DNA from: JALCLA01 sp965653565
GTDB lineage: Bacteria > Pseudomonadota > Gammaproteobacteria > Xanthomonadales > Xanthomonadaceae
DNA: 64,000 nt
Reading direction: 5' to 3'
NCBI GenBank assembly: GCA_965653565.1
Contig: CBFHAI010000014.1
Span: 1-64,000 of the forward strand
The translations under genes and the position numbers were made by a program. Positions 41,919 through 50,415 of this stretch are shown here, piece after piece. The notes under the pieces were generated by a model. It ran no database searches. It had not been told where the DNA came from and was given only the letters and a program-made list of their open reading frames with translations. Numbering within the stretch: the first letter of the stretch is position 1; the number at the start of each line of letters is the position of its first letter.

Positions 41919-43484
41919 ATGCTATTCACGCGCGTCAAACCGCTCGACCAGATTCTCGCGACCGCCGAACGCAAAAGCCTCAAACGCCAGCTAGGCCCGG
42001 TGCAGCTGACCATGCTCGGCATCGGCGCCATCATCGGCACCGGTATTTTCGTGCTCACCGCCGAGGCGGGCCAGAAGGCCGGCCCCGCGATGATGGTGGC
42101 GTTCGTGATCGCCGCGCTGGTCTGCGCGCTGGCGGCGCTGGCCTACGCCGAACTGGCGTCGATGCTGCCGGTGTCCGGCTCGGCCTACACCTACACCTAC
42201 GGCGTGCTGGGCGAGACGCTGGCGTGGCTGGTCGGCTGGGCCCTGGTGCTCGAGTACGCGATCGCGGCGGGCGCCGTTTCGGTGGGCTGGTCGGGCTATA
42301 TGAACGGGCTGCTCGCGCACAGCAATTTATTCGGGGCGGTGGAGCCTGGGGCGCTGGCGATTCCCGTCGCGCTGCGCACCGGTCCGTTCGACGGCGGCAC
42401 CTTCAATCTGCTGGCCTTCCTGATCGCGCTGGTCGTCACCTATCTGCTGGTGATCGGCACCTCGAAGTCGGCGAAAGTGAACGCGGTGCTGGTCGCCGTG
42501 AAAGTCACCGCACTCACCGCCTTCATCATCATCGCGCTGCCCGCCACGCAGGCGGAAAACTACACGCCGTTCTTCCCGACCGGCTGGGGCAGCCCGCTCG
42601 GCGGCATCGGCGTGCTCGGTGCGGCGGCTTCGATCTTCTTCGCCTACGTCGGTTTCGACGCGGTGTCCACCGCGGCCGAAGAAACCAAGAATCCGAATCG
42701 CAACATCCCGATCGGACTGATCGCCTCGCTCGGCGTGTGCACGATCTTCTATCTGCTGGTCGGCTACAGCGCGGTCGGCGCGATGGGTTCGCAGCCGATG
42801 TTCGGCGCCGACGGCCTGGCTCTGCTGCCGGGCAGCAAGGAACTGGCCGCCGCCTGCGCCGGCTCCGACGCGCTGGTGTGCAGCCGCGAACCGCTGGCGC
42901 ACGTGCTGCGCATGATCGGCTGGGGCAAGATGGGCAATGTGATCGGCATCGCGGCCGCCATCGCGCTGCCGTCGGTGATCCTGATGATGATCTACGGCCA
43001 GACCCGCATCTTCTTCACCATGTCGCGCGACGGCCTGCTGCCCGAAGTGCTCTCGCGCGTGCATCCGAAGTACCACACGCCGCACGTGATCACGATCATC
43101 ACCGGCGTGTTCGTCTCGCTGTTCGCCGCCATCTTCCCGGTTGGCGTGCTGGCCGACATCTCCAACTCCGGCACGCTGTTCGCGTTCTTCATGGTGTCGA
43201 TCGGCGTGATGGTGCTGCGCGTCAAGCAGCCGGATCGTCCGCGTCCGTTCCGCACGCCGTTCGTGTGGGTGGTGTGCCCGCTGGCGGTGGCCGGCTGTCT
43301 GCTGCTGTTCCTGAACCTGTCGAGCTACACGCTGAGCCTGTTCTTCGGCTGGGCGGTGATCGGCGTGGTGGTGTATGCGCTGTACGGCTATCGCCACAGC
43401 GATATCGCGCGCGGCGTGGTGCCGCAGGGCGAGAAGCTGGCACCGGCGCCGGCCTTCCACGAAGGTCCCGATCCGGGCCCGTGA
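41919..43484 (+). CDS. APC-family amino acid permease
   Basis: 521 aa with about 12-13 membrane helices, probably a cationic amino acid transporter type. The N-terminal cytosolic LKRQLGPVQLTMLGIGAIIGTGIFVLTA carries the APC GIGAIIGTGIF unwound-helix motif. GSAYTYTYGVLGETLAWLVGW and FAYVGFDAVSTAAEETKNPNRNIPIG are the other signatures. The substrate cannot be fixed. A strong terminator hairpin lies 27 bp after the stop. Confidence 0.93.
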   Translation: MLFTRVKPLDQILATAERKSLKRQLGPVQLTMLGIGAIIGTGIFVLTAEAGQKAGPAMMVAFVIAALVCALAALAYAELASMLPVSGSAYTYTYGVLGETLAWLVGWALVLEYAIAAGAVSVGWSGYMNGLLAHSNLFGAVEPGALAIPVALRTGPFDGGTFNLLAFLIALVVTYLLVIGTSKSAKVNAVLVAVKVTALTAFIIIALPATQAENYTPFFPTGWGSPLGGIGVLGAAASIFFAYVGFDAVSTAAEETKNPNRNIPIGLIASLGVCTIFYLLVGYSAVGAMGSQPMFGADGLALLPGSKELAAACAGSDALVCSREPLAHVLRMIGWGKMGNVIGIAAAIALPSVILMMIYGQTRIFFTMSRDGLLPEVLSRVHPKYHTPHVITIITGVFVSLFAAIFPVGVLADISNSGTLFAFFMVSIGVMVLRVKQPDRPRPFRTPFVWVVCPLAVAGCLLLFLNLSSYTLSLFFGWAVIGVVVYALYGYRHSDIARGVVPQGEKLAPAPAFHEGPDPGP

Positions 43485-43510
43485 TGCGCCGATAGTCGCA
43501 ACGCGAGAAC

Positions 43511-43547
43511 ACGAAGGCGCGGAGCGATCCGCGCCTTCGTCGTTTCC
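43511..43547 (+). terminator. terminator-like hairpin after the permease gene
   Basis: A 13-bp perfect stem, ACGAAGGCGCGGA-GCGA-TCCGCGCCTTCGT, is followed by CGTTTCC. The T-tract is short, but stem strength and position support termination. Confidence 0.75.
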
Positions 43548-43684
43548 GGGCGCTGCTCACTCGCGCGCCGCGCATGCAGGTCGTCAGGCGCGCCGCCGAG
43601 CATGGCTTTGGGCACGCGCCTTTCGCGCAGCGTGCGTCTAGCGTCGATGCACGCGTCGCCGCTGCGCGGCGCCTGGGGTAGTCG

Positions 43685-45139
43685 ATGAAATCGCCGGCAC
43701 TTGGCGCGTTGCGTATCGCGTGGCTGATCGGACTCGTGGCGCTGGCGTCGAACGTCGGCGCGGCGCAGCAGGATCCCTTCGAAGGCAAATGGCTCGGCCA
43801 AATCGGTTCGCCGAAGGAGCGCATCGAAGTCGGCCTCGAATTCAAGCGACTGCCCGACGGTCAACTCGGCCTGCTGCTGACGCAGCCGATCTCCAACCAG
43901 TTCGGCGCCGACGTCGGCGCAGTGCAGCGCGACGGCGACACCGTGCGCAGCGAAGCGCTGTTCCTCGAGCTCACTTTGAAGGACGGTGCACTCACCGGCC
44001 ACTTTCCCGGCCCGAAAAGTCCGGCCGTGTTGAAACGCGTCGACGCGCTGCCGGCCGAACCGCCGATTCCGGCCGTACCCACCGGTCCCGAACCGCGCTG
44101 GCAGGTGCGCCTGGGCGGACAGATTTTTGCGTCGCCCGTGGTGGCGGATGGCGTGGTTTTCATCGGCACGTCCGGCGGCGTATTCAATGCGGTGAATGCG
44201 CGCGACGGCAGCTTCGCCTGGACCTTCGCCGCCGGCTGCGCGATCTACGGCGCCGCCGCCGTCGACGACGCGGTCTATTTCGGCTGCGACGACGGCCATC
44301 TCTACAAACTCGATCGCAAGACCGGCAAGCAACAGTGGCGCTACCGTTTGAGCGACGCGGTGTCGCGCGTGCTGCCGCATCCGCAGGTGTTCGCATGGGA
44401 ATGGCAGGCACCCGAACCGGTGGTCGCCGACGGCGTGGTTTATCTCGGCGCAGCCGACGGCGGCTTCCACGCGGTCGATGCGAACACCGGTGCGCGCCGC
44501 TGGCGTTTCGATACCGGCGCTGCGATCCACAACGGCGCCGCCATCGACGGTGCGCGCGTGGTGGTCGGCAGTTCCGATCATTTCGTGTATTCGCTCGAGC
44601 GCGCCAGCGGCAAGGAACTTTGGCGCGTCGATACGCGCGCCGCCATCGATGCGACGCCGGTGCTGCACGATGGCCGCGTGCTGGTCGGCAATCGGGGCGC
44701 CGGCCTGTATTCGCTCGACGCGGCCACCGGCGCCGAACAATGGCGCCTGTATTTCTGGGGCTCGTGGGTCGAATCGACGCCGGTGGTGGCCGACGGCACG
44801 ATCTACATCGGTTCGTCCGACCTGCGCCGCGTCAGCGCGATCGATCCGGCCAACGGCCACGTCCGCCGGCGTACCGATGTCTACGGCTGGAGCTGGGGCA
44901 CGCCGCTGGTGCGCGGCGACCGGCTCTACGTCGGCGCCGCCGGCGGCGCGCCGTACTTCATCGAGCACAAGGCTAGCTTTTCGACGCTCGATCGCCACAG
45001 CGGCCGCCTGCTCACGCGCCGCCCGCTGCACGACACCGGCGGCCACCAATGGGGCATCGCCGGGTCGCCTGTGCTTGCCGGTGAAAACATCGTCGTGGCA
45101 ACGATTGCAGGCGCGCTTCACGGCTTCTCCCCCGAATGA
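43685..45139 (+). CDS. exported PQQ-type beta-propeller protein
   Basis: 484 aa with a signal peptide (ALRIAWLIGLVALASNVGAAQ). From about residue 140 it shows repeated quinoprotein blades of the form VVADGVVFIGTSGGVFNAVN, then DGSFAW, with at least six Trp-docking repeats such as VVADGTIYIGSSD. Residues 30-130 form a separate beta-rich module. It is BamB/PQQ-dehydrogenase-like in fold, but no catalytic residues can be assigned; a periplasmic binding or scaffold role is inferred. Confidence 0.82.
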   Translation: MKSPALGALRIAWLIGLVALASNVGAAQQDPFEGKWLGQIGSPKERIEVGLEFKRLPDGQLGLLLTQPISNQFGADVGAVQRDGDTVRSEALFLELTLKDGALTGHFPGPKSPAVLKRVDALPAEPPIPAVPTGPEPRWQVRLGGQIFASPVVADGVVFIGTSGGVFNAVNARDGSFAWTFAAGCAIYGAAAVDDAVYFGCDDGHLYKLDRKTGKQQWRYRLSDAVSRVLPHPQVFAWEWQAPEPVVADGVVYLGAADGGFHAVDANTGARRWRFDTGAAIHNGAAIDGARVVVGSSDHFVYSLERASGKELWRVDTRAAIDATPVLHDGRVLVGNRGAGLYSLDAATGAEQWRLYFWGSWVESTPVVADGTIYIGSSDLRRVSAIDPANGHVRRRTDVYGWSWGTPLVRGDRLYVGAAGGAPYFIEHKASFSTLDRHSGRLLTRRPLHDTGGHQWGIAGSPVLAGENIVVATIAGALHGFSPE

Positions 45140-45373
45140 TCGCCGGCTCGATGCGAACCCATCGATGCGAACCCGACCGCAACCGAGTCGCCGCCCTCGA
45201 CTGCGGCCTCGGCGGTAATCGTTCTTCACCGCCCGGCATCAAAAAAACGCGCACGCGCGCATCGATGCAGCTACCATGCCGAGGTAAGCGTGCAGCGACG
45301 CAGATCGTCTCGCACCGCCGGCGGCTACCGAGCGCTTCCGGGATGACTCCGTTCCGCTGCCCAGGCAGGCTCG
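45140..45373. other. non-coding gap before the CheB remnant
   Basis: 234 bp with a short direct repeat (CGATGCGAACCC twice near 45149-45174) and an A7 run at 45240-45246. No gene or clear promoter was seen. Confidence 0.4.
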
Positions 45374-46855
45374 ATGACCGACGACAAACAGGCCGGCACC
45401 GACATCGCCGAACCTTCCGGTGGCGTGCAAAGCGGGCTTGAGTTTCCCATCGTCGGCATCGGCGCTTCCGCCGGCGGATTGCTGGCCCTGCGCAAATTCT
45501 TCGAACTCACGCCCACCAACACGGGCATGGCGTTCGTCGTCATCCTGCATCTGTCGCCGAAACACGAAAGCACGGCCGATGCGGTGCTGGCGCAAGTCAC
45601 GCGCATGCCGGTACTGCAGGTGCGCCAGCCGGTCAGGATCGAACCCGATCACGTCTATGTGATCTCGCCGCGCAACGATCTGCGCATGGTCGACGGCATC
45701 CTGAGCGCGGAAGAAGCGCGGCGGCCGCGCGGCCAGCCGGTCGCGGTCGATCTGTTCTTCCGCACCCTGGCCGATACGCACGGCGACAAGGCCGTCGGCG
45801 TGGTGTTGTCGGGCACCGGCTCCGACGGTGCGTTAGGCATCGCGCGGGTCAAGGAACAAGGCGGCGTCACGCTCGCGCAATTGCCGGAAGATTGCGAATA
45901 CGACGACATGCCGCGCAACGCGATGGCCACCGGCAAGGTGGATTTCGTGCTGCCGGTCACCGAGATGCCGCAGCGGCTGCTGCAGTTGTGGGACAACGCG
46001 CGGCGCATCCGGCTGTCGACCGCCGGCGGCACCACGGTGATGCACAAGCAGCCCGACGTGCGGCTCGAATCGGAGCAGGCGCTGCGCGAAATCCTGGAAA
46101 TGCTGCTGTTCCGCTGTGGCCACGATTTCCGCCACTACGAGCGCGCCACCGTGCTGCGCGGCATCGAGCGCCGGCTGCAGGTGAATATGCTGGCCGACCT
46201 GCCGGCTTATCGCGTTTTCCTCACGCACAATCCGAGCGAAACGCGCGCGCTGCTCGACGACCTGCTGATCAGCGTCACCAGTTTTTACCGCGATCGCGAA
46301 GCTCCCGCTGAAGCGGTCTTCGGCGTGGCGCAACGAGATGATGTCGAAGAAGGTGAGCACGGCCCCTTTATCGACTTCGCCGCCTGCTGTGCATTGGGCG
46401 AGCCGTGCAGCGCCGACGCCGCCGCGCCGCGCCCGCTGGAACAGCCACCGGCCGGCAGCATCGAGCCCAGGCTCGGCGGTTTGCGCGTGCTGGTGGTGGA
46501 AGACTCGATCGACGCCGCCGGCGCGCTGCGCGTGCTGCTGCAACTCGAAGGCGCCGACGTCACCGTCGCGCACGACGGCGTCGAAGGCCTGCGCTGCCTG
46601 GCCGACGATCGGTTCGACCTGGTGCTGTCCGACATCGGCATGCCCGGCATGGACGGCTACGAATTCGTCGCCAACCTGCGCCAACAAGAAAACTCCCGCA
46701 ACCTCCCCGCCATCGCCCTCACCGGCTTCGCCCGCGAACCCGATATCGCACAGGCGATCCGCGCGGGCTTCGATGCGCATGTGAGCAAGCCGGTGTCGCT
46801 GGATGAGTTGGTGGAATTGATTCTGCGGGTGGGGAAGAAGAGAAGTAGGGATTAG
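45374..46855 (+). pseudogene. CheB methylesterase / truncated CheR / receiver remnant
   Basis: 493 aa, open throughout. Residues about 25-200 are a complete CheB-type methylesterase: Ser in GIGASAGG, His in LHLSPKHES, Asp in LSGTGSDGALG. Residues about 225-310 are the CheR helical domain plus the start of its catalytic domain, stopping at SVTSFYRDREA. Residues about 375-490 are a receiver domain with Asp in VLSDIGMPG, Thr in ALTGF and Lys in VSKPVS. Full-size relatives carry CheR, PAS and histidine kinase domains between. Here that middle is lost and a small piece appears inverted. The last codons come from R1 copy F. Confidence 0.75.
46305..46385 (-). other. inverted PAS-domain fragment inside the CheB remnant
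   Basis: Read on the minus strand this stretch encodes GAVLTFFDIISLRHAEDR. That closely matches the end of the PAS domain following CheR in CheB-CheR hybrid sensors (consensus GVVLTFVDITELKRAEE). The plus-strand reading here has no family resemblance. It suggests that an inversion accompanied the internal deletion. Confidence 0.6.
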
Positions 46856-46946
46856 GGGCGAGTGGCGAGGGCGCACGTGTGTGCGTTGTGGGTTACTCCA
46901 GTCTCACGAGCAGCGCGCCCTCGCTACTCATCCCTAACCCCTGCTT
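46844..46946. repeat. R1 hairpin repeat, copy F
   Basis: The left arm AGTAGGGATTAGGGGCGAG runs to TGGCGAGGGCGC; the right arm GCGCGCCCTCGCTACTCATCCC runs to TAACCCCTGCTT. It supplies the final Ser-Arg-Asp codons and the TAG of the CheB remnant and separates it from convergent rmuC. Confidence 0.88.
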
Positions 46947-46964
46947 CATTCATGAACCGACCAA

Positions 46965-48491
46965 TCACGAGCCGGCTCCACCGGAAATCTCCGCAGGCAA
47001 ATCGTCGTCTTCCGACGTTGCGGCACCGACCAACCCACCCGCCAGGCGCTTGGTCGGTGCGACGCCCAGTTCGCGCAGCATTTCAGCCTGCCGGATCAGG
47101 TTGCCCTTGCCTTGCGACAACTTTCCGACGGCCGACTGGTGCATTTTCTGGGCGCGGTCGATGGCTTCGCCGACGCGCGACAGGTCTTCGGCGAAGCCGA
47201 CGAATTTGTCGTACAGGGTGGCGGCGCGGTCGGCGATGGTTTTGGCGTTGCGGTTTTGTTGTTCGGTGCGCCAGATCTGTGCGACCAGGCGCAACGAGGC
47301 GAGCAGATTGCTCGGGCCGACCAGGATTATCTTGCGGGTGAAGGCGAAATCGTAAAGCGCCGGATCGCGCCGCAGCGCTTCGAGGAAGGCGCCTTCCACT
47401 GCGACGAACAACAGCACCAGGTCCGGTGCATTGACGCCTTCGAGCCGGCTGTAGTCCTTCTCGCCCAGCAGCCGCACGTGATTGCGCAGCGCCAGCGCGT
47501 GGCGCGCCATGTGCTGCTCGCGTTCGGCGTCGTCGCTGCAATCGCAGGCGCGCTGGTAGTCGAGCAGCACCATCTTGGCATCGATCACGATGTCCTTGCC
47601 TTCCGGCAGTTTCAGCACGGCGTCGGGCCGGTAGCGATCGCCGTCGGCGTCGCGGAAGCTTTCCTGCGTCAGGTATTGCGCGCCTTTTTCCAGGCCGGCC
47701 GATTCGAGCAGGCGCTCGAGTTTGAGTTCGCCCCAGTAACCCTGCGAACGATTGTCGGCGGTGAGCGCGCGGCTGAGGCTCTGCGCTTCCTGGCCGAGGG
47801 TCTGGTTCAGCCGCACCAGATCGTCGATGCGCGTCTGCAGCGCGACGCGCGCGTTGCTTTCCTTTTCGTAGGCCTCGTTCACCGCGCGGCGGAAGTCGCC
47901 GAGTTGATCGCGCAACGGGCCGAGCAACTGGCCGAGCTGTTGCTGCTGCGCTTCGCCGAAACGGCGCGATTTGTCGTCCAGGATGCTGGCGGCGAGCGAC
48001 TGAAATTCCAGTTTCATGCGTTCGCGCGCTTCTTCCAGGTCGCGATAGCGCAGCGCGGAAGCCTGTTGCTGCTCTTCGAGCCGCGCGTTGAGTTCGGCGG
48101 CGCGCGTTTCGGCAACCTGGCGCGCACTGCGCACCGCGTGCAGTTCGTCGCGCAGGGCGGACAGTTGCCGATCGAGGCCTTCGACACGCTCGGCGCGCGC
48201 CGAAAGTGCGGCGCGTTCGTCCGACAAGGCATCGGCGCGGCAGCGCAGTTCGGCCAGCACGCGCTCGGCATCGGCCAGCCGCGCGGCCAGCGCATCGCGT
48301 TCGCTGCGCGCGAGATCGACATCGCGCGCCAGGGCCGCCGTGTCGGGGTCGCGCGACGCGCGCCCGGCGGCGAAAGCCAGCGCGATGCGACCGCGCGCGA
48401 TCACCCACGCGAGCGAGGCGGCGAGCACCCCGCCGGCCGCGACACCGATCACCAACCAGACCCACGGACTCGTCACCGCCCTACCCCGCAT
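46965..48491 (-). CDS. rmuC: DNA recombination protein RmuC
   Basis: RmuC limits recombination at inverted repeats and is a predicted PD-(D/E)XK-type nuclease. The 508 aa protein has an N-terminal membrane anchor (PWVWLVIGVAAGGVLAASLAWV) and a long coiled coil (about 35-200). The conserved core follows: GYWGELKLERLLESAGLEKG, KDIVIDAKMVLLDYQRACD and RKIILVGPSNLLASLRLVAQIW. An internal GTG at 48476 is an alternative start. An RmuC-type activity is noteworthy beside so many inverted repeats, but the link is only circumstantial. Confidence 0.95.
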   Translation of the reverse strand: MRGRAVTSPWVWLVIGVAAGGVLAASLAWVIARGRIALAFAAGRASRDPDTAALARDVDLARSERDALAARLADAERVLAELRCRADALSDERAALSARAERVEGLDRQLSALRDELHAVRSARQVAETRAAELNARLEEQQQASALRYRDLEEARERMKLEFQSLAASILDDKSRRFGEAQQQQLGQLLGPLRDQLGDFRRAVNEAYEKESNARVALQTRIDDLVRLNQTLGQEAQSLSRALTADNRSQGYWGELKLERLLESAGLEKGAQYLTQESFRDADGDRYRPDAVLKLPEGKDIVIDAKMVLLDYQRACDCSDDAEREQHMARHALALRNHVRLLGEKDYSRLEGVNAPDLVLLFVAVEGAFLEALRRDPALYDFAFTRKIILVGPSNLLASLRLVAQIWRTEQQNRNAKTIADRAATLYDKFVGFAEDLSRVGEAIDRAQKMHQSAVGKLSQGKGNLIRQAEMLRELGVAPTKRLAGGLVGAATSEDDDLPAEISGGAGS

Positions 48492-48567
48492 CGACTATGC
48501 GGCGATTCTAGCGGCCGGCCGGTCTCACCGGCCGCGACCGCGGTGCCGGGCCCGTGGAGCCTGCCAA

Positions 48568-48900
48568 TCAGGGCTTCGCCGCCCAGGCCGAACACCAGCC
48601 GTTGGCCTGCACGCTGAACCCCGGGAACAGCGAGCACGGGCCGCGCCCGTTGGCTTCCAGCGTGCCGAAGAACTGGCAGTTGGCGCACAGGCTGCCTTCG
48701 CGGTAGTTCGACAGTTCGGCGGCTTCGCTGGCGTCTTCGGTGTAAGCGAGCGCGAGCACGGTGGGATTGTCGAGCGGCACCGGCGTCAGGTCGGCCGCGT
48801 GCGCGCGGCGCAAAGTCAGCACGGCAACGAAGGGCGCGGCCATCGCAGCGGTGACGGTGCCCCGCAGAAAGCGGCGGCGCGAACAGGACGAGGACGACAT
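48568..48900 (-). CDS. high-potential iron-sulfur protein (HiPIP)
   Basis: Periplasmic 4Fe-4S electron carrier. It is 110 aa from MSSSSCSRRRFLRGTVTAAM at 48900, with a twin-arginine signal (SRRRFLRG) cleaved near AHA-ADL. The four cluster cysteines fit the HiPIP pattern: CANCQFF, GRGPCSLFPG and NGWCSAW. It is divergent from mtnB. Confidence 0.93.
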   Translation of the reverse strand: MSSSSCSRRRFLRGTVTAAMAAPFVAVLTLRRAHAADLTPVPLDNPTVLALAYTEDASEAAELSNYREGSLCANCQFFGTLEANGRGPCSLFPGFSVQANGWCSAWAAKP

Positions 48901-49016
48901 GGCGGGCGGGCTCCGGGTCTGGCAACAAGGGCTGGCGAAAAGTCGAGGCCGCAGTTTACGCCGCAGGCGCGGCGGCGGCGACGCGAAGCGCCGCACCTTT
49001 CCGCTAAACTCCTGCC

Positions 49017-49691
49017 ATGAACTCGATGCCTTACGACAGCAGGCGCCTCTCCGAACGCGCCCAGGAAATCGTCAGCAACACGCGCGAACTGGCCGCGCTG
49101 GGCTGGACGCCTTCGACCTCGAGCAACTTCTCGATGCGCCTGGACAGCCGCCTGGTGGCGATCACCGTGTCCGGCCGCGACAAGGGCAAGCTGGTCGAAG
49201 ACGACATCATGGTGGTCGACTGGGAAGGCAAGCCGGTCGGCTCCGAACATCGGCCGTCGGCCGAGACGCTGTTGCACACCCAGCTTTATCGCCGCTATCC
49301 CGACGTCAACACCGTGCTGCACACGCATTCGCGCACGCAGACGGTGGCCTCGCGCCTGTTCGCACCGGTCGGCCATGTGCGGCTGGAAGGCTACGAACTC
49401 TTGAAAGCCTTCGCCGGCAACACCACTCACGAATTCGCGGTGGACGTGCCGGTGCTGCCCAACAGCCAGGACATCCCGGCGCTCGCCGCGCGTGTCGAAC
49501 GGCTCACCTATGCCGGCCCGCTGTGGGGCTACCTGATCGACGGCCACGGGCTTTACGCGTGGGGCCGCGACATGGCCGAAGCGCGCCGGCATCTGGAAAC
49601 GTTCGAGTTCCTGCTCGGCTGCGAGCTCGATCTGCGCCGGCTGGCTGCGCCCGACGCGCTGCCGCGCGCGCCGGCGACGACGCGCGCCTGA
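49017..49691 (+). CDS. mtnB: methylthioribulose-1-phosphate dehydratase
   Basis: Class II aldolase-fold Zn enzyme of the methionine salvage pathway. The 224 aa protein has GWTPSTSSNFSMRL, the metal histidines in VLHTHSRTQTVASR, and the C-terminal DGHGLYAWGRDMAEARRHLE with the third His. The following genes mtnD and mtnC catalyse later steps, supporting MtnB over other class II aldolases. Confidence 0.94.
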   Translation: MNSMPYDSRRLSERAQEIVSNTRELAALGWTPSTSSNFSMRLDSRLVAITVSGRDKGKLVEDDIMVVDWEGKPVGSEHRPSAETLLHTQLYRRYPDVNTVLHTHSRTQTVASRLFAPVGHVRLEGYELLKAFAGNTTHEFAVDVPVLPNSQDIPALAARVERLTYAGPLWGYLIDGHGLYAWGRDMAEARRHLETFEFLLGCELDLRRLAAPDALPRAPATTRA

Positions 49692-49707
49692 GCACGGCGC
49701 GACACCG

Positions 49708-49735
49708 TGCCGCGGCGTTCGCGCTGCGGAATTTT
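49708..49735 (+). terminator. intrinsic terminator after mtnB
   Basis: The stem CCGCGGCG / CGCTGCGG (8 bp, one G-T) is capped by a TTCG tetraloop and followed by AATTTTTTA. This is the best-formed rho-independent terminator in the window, placed 17 bp after the mtnB stop, so mtnB is separated from mtnDC or attenuated. Confidence 0.9.
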
Positions 49736-49850
49736 TTAGTCACAAGTTTTGAAGCGCTAGTTTTGAAGCGCGAATCTTCGATCGCAAGTTCCGTGTCATG
49801 AATTTTCGATCGAGCGCTTTGGATCAGAAGTTTCAATCACGAGGTACGTC
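49736..49850. promoter_or_regulatory. AT-rich mtnD upstream region with 14-bp tandem repeat
   Basis: About 110 bp, unusually AT-rich for this genome. It holds AGTTTTGAAGCGC(T/G) twice in tandem (49745-49772) and paired CTTCGATCG / TTTCGATCG words. It probably holds the mtnDC promoter; the repeats could be regulator sites. No known riboswitch fold was recognised. Confidence 0.45.
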
Positions 49851-50408
49851 ATGAGCCGCCTGCGCATTTTTTCCCACGACGATCCGGTCACGCCGGACTA
49901 CCTGAGCACCGATCACGCCAGCATCGCCGCGCAACTGCAGAAGATCGGCGTGCGCTTCGAGCAATGGGAAGCGTCCAAGCCGGTGCAGCCGGGTGCCGAG
50001 CCGGAAGACGTGCTGGCGGCCTATCGCGCCGATGTCGATCGCCTGGTGGCCGAGAACGGCTTCAAGACCGTCGACGTGGTGAGCGTGTCGCCCGATCATC
50101 CGCAGCGCGAAACCATGCGCGCCAAGTTCCTCGACGAACACTTCCACAAAGAAGACGAAGTGCGTTTCTTCGTCGCCGGATCGGGGCTTTTCACGCTGCA
50201 CGTCGACGATCGCGTGTACGAAATCAAATGCGAGGCCGGCGATCTGATCGGCGTGCCCGACAGCACCAGACACTGGTTCGACATGGGCCCGGCGCCGTAT
50301 TTCATCGCGATCCGCTTCTTCACCGAGCCCGACGGCTGGGTTGGCCACTTCACCGGCACCGATATCGCGCAGCGTTTCCCGCGTCTCGACACCGGCCCCA
50401 CCGGCTGA
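49851..50408 (+). CDS. mtnD: acireductone dioxygenase
   Basis: Cupin metalloenzyme of methionine salvage that oxidises the acireductone to the keto-acid precursor of methionine. The 185 aa protein has the HxHxxxE metal motif in DEHFHKEDEVRFFVAG and the downstream metal His in GVPDSTRHWFDMG. RIFSHDDP at the N-terminus is typical. A GAGG ribosome site precedes the ATG. mtnC starts 7 bp after its stop. Confidence 0.96.
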   Translation: MSRLRIFSHDDPVTPDYLSTDHASIAAQLQKIGVRFEQWEASKPVQPGAEPEDVLAAYRADVDRLVAENGFKTVDVVSVSPDHPQRETMRAKFLDEHFHKEDEVRFFVAGSGLFTLHVDDRVYEIKCEAGDLIGVPDSTRHWFDMGPAPYFIAIRFFTEPDGWVGHFTGTDIAQRFPRLDTGPTG

Positions 50409-50415
50409 TCGGCCG

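Noticed and set aside
49692..49850. Possible SAM-type riboswitch before mtnD
   Set aside because: No conserved riboswitch core or multi-helix junction could be recognised; only the terminator of mtnB and AT-rich repeats.
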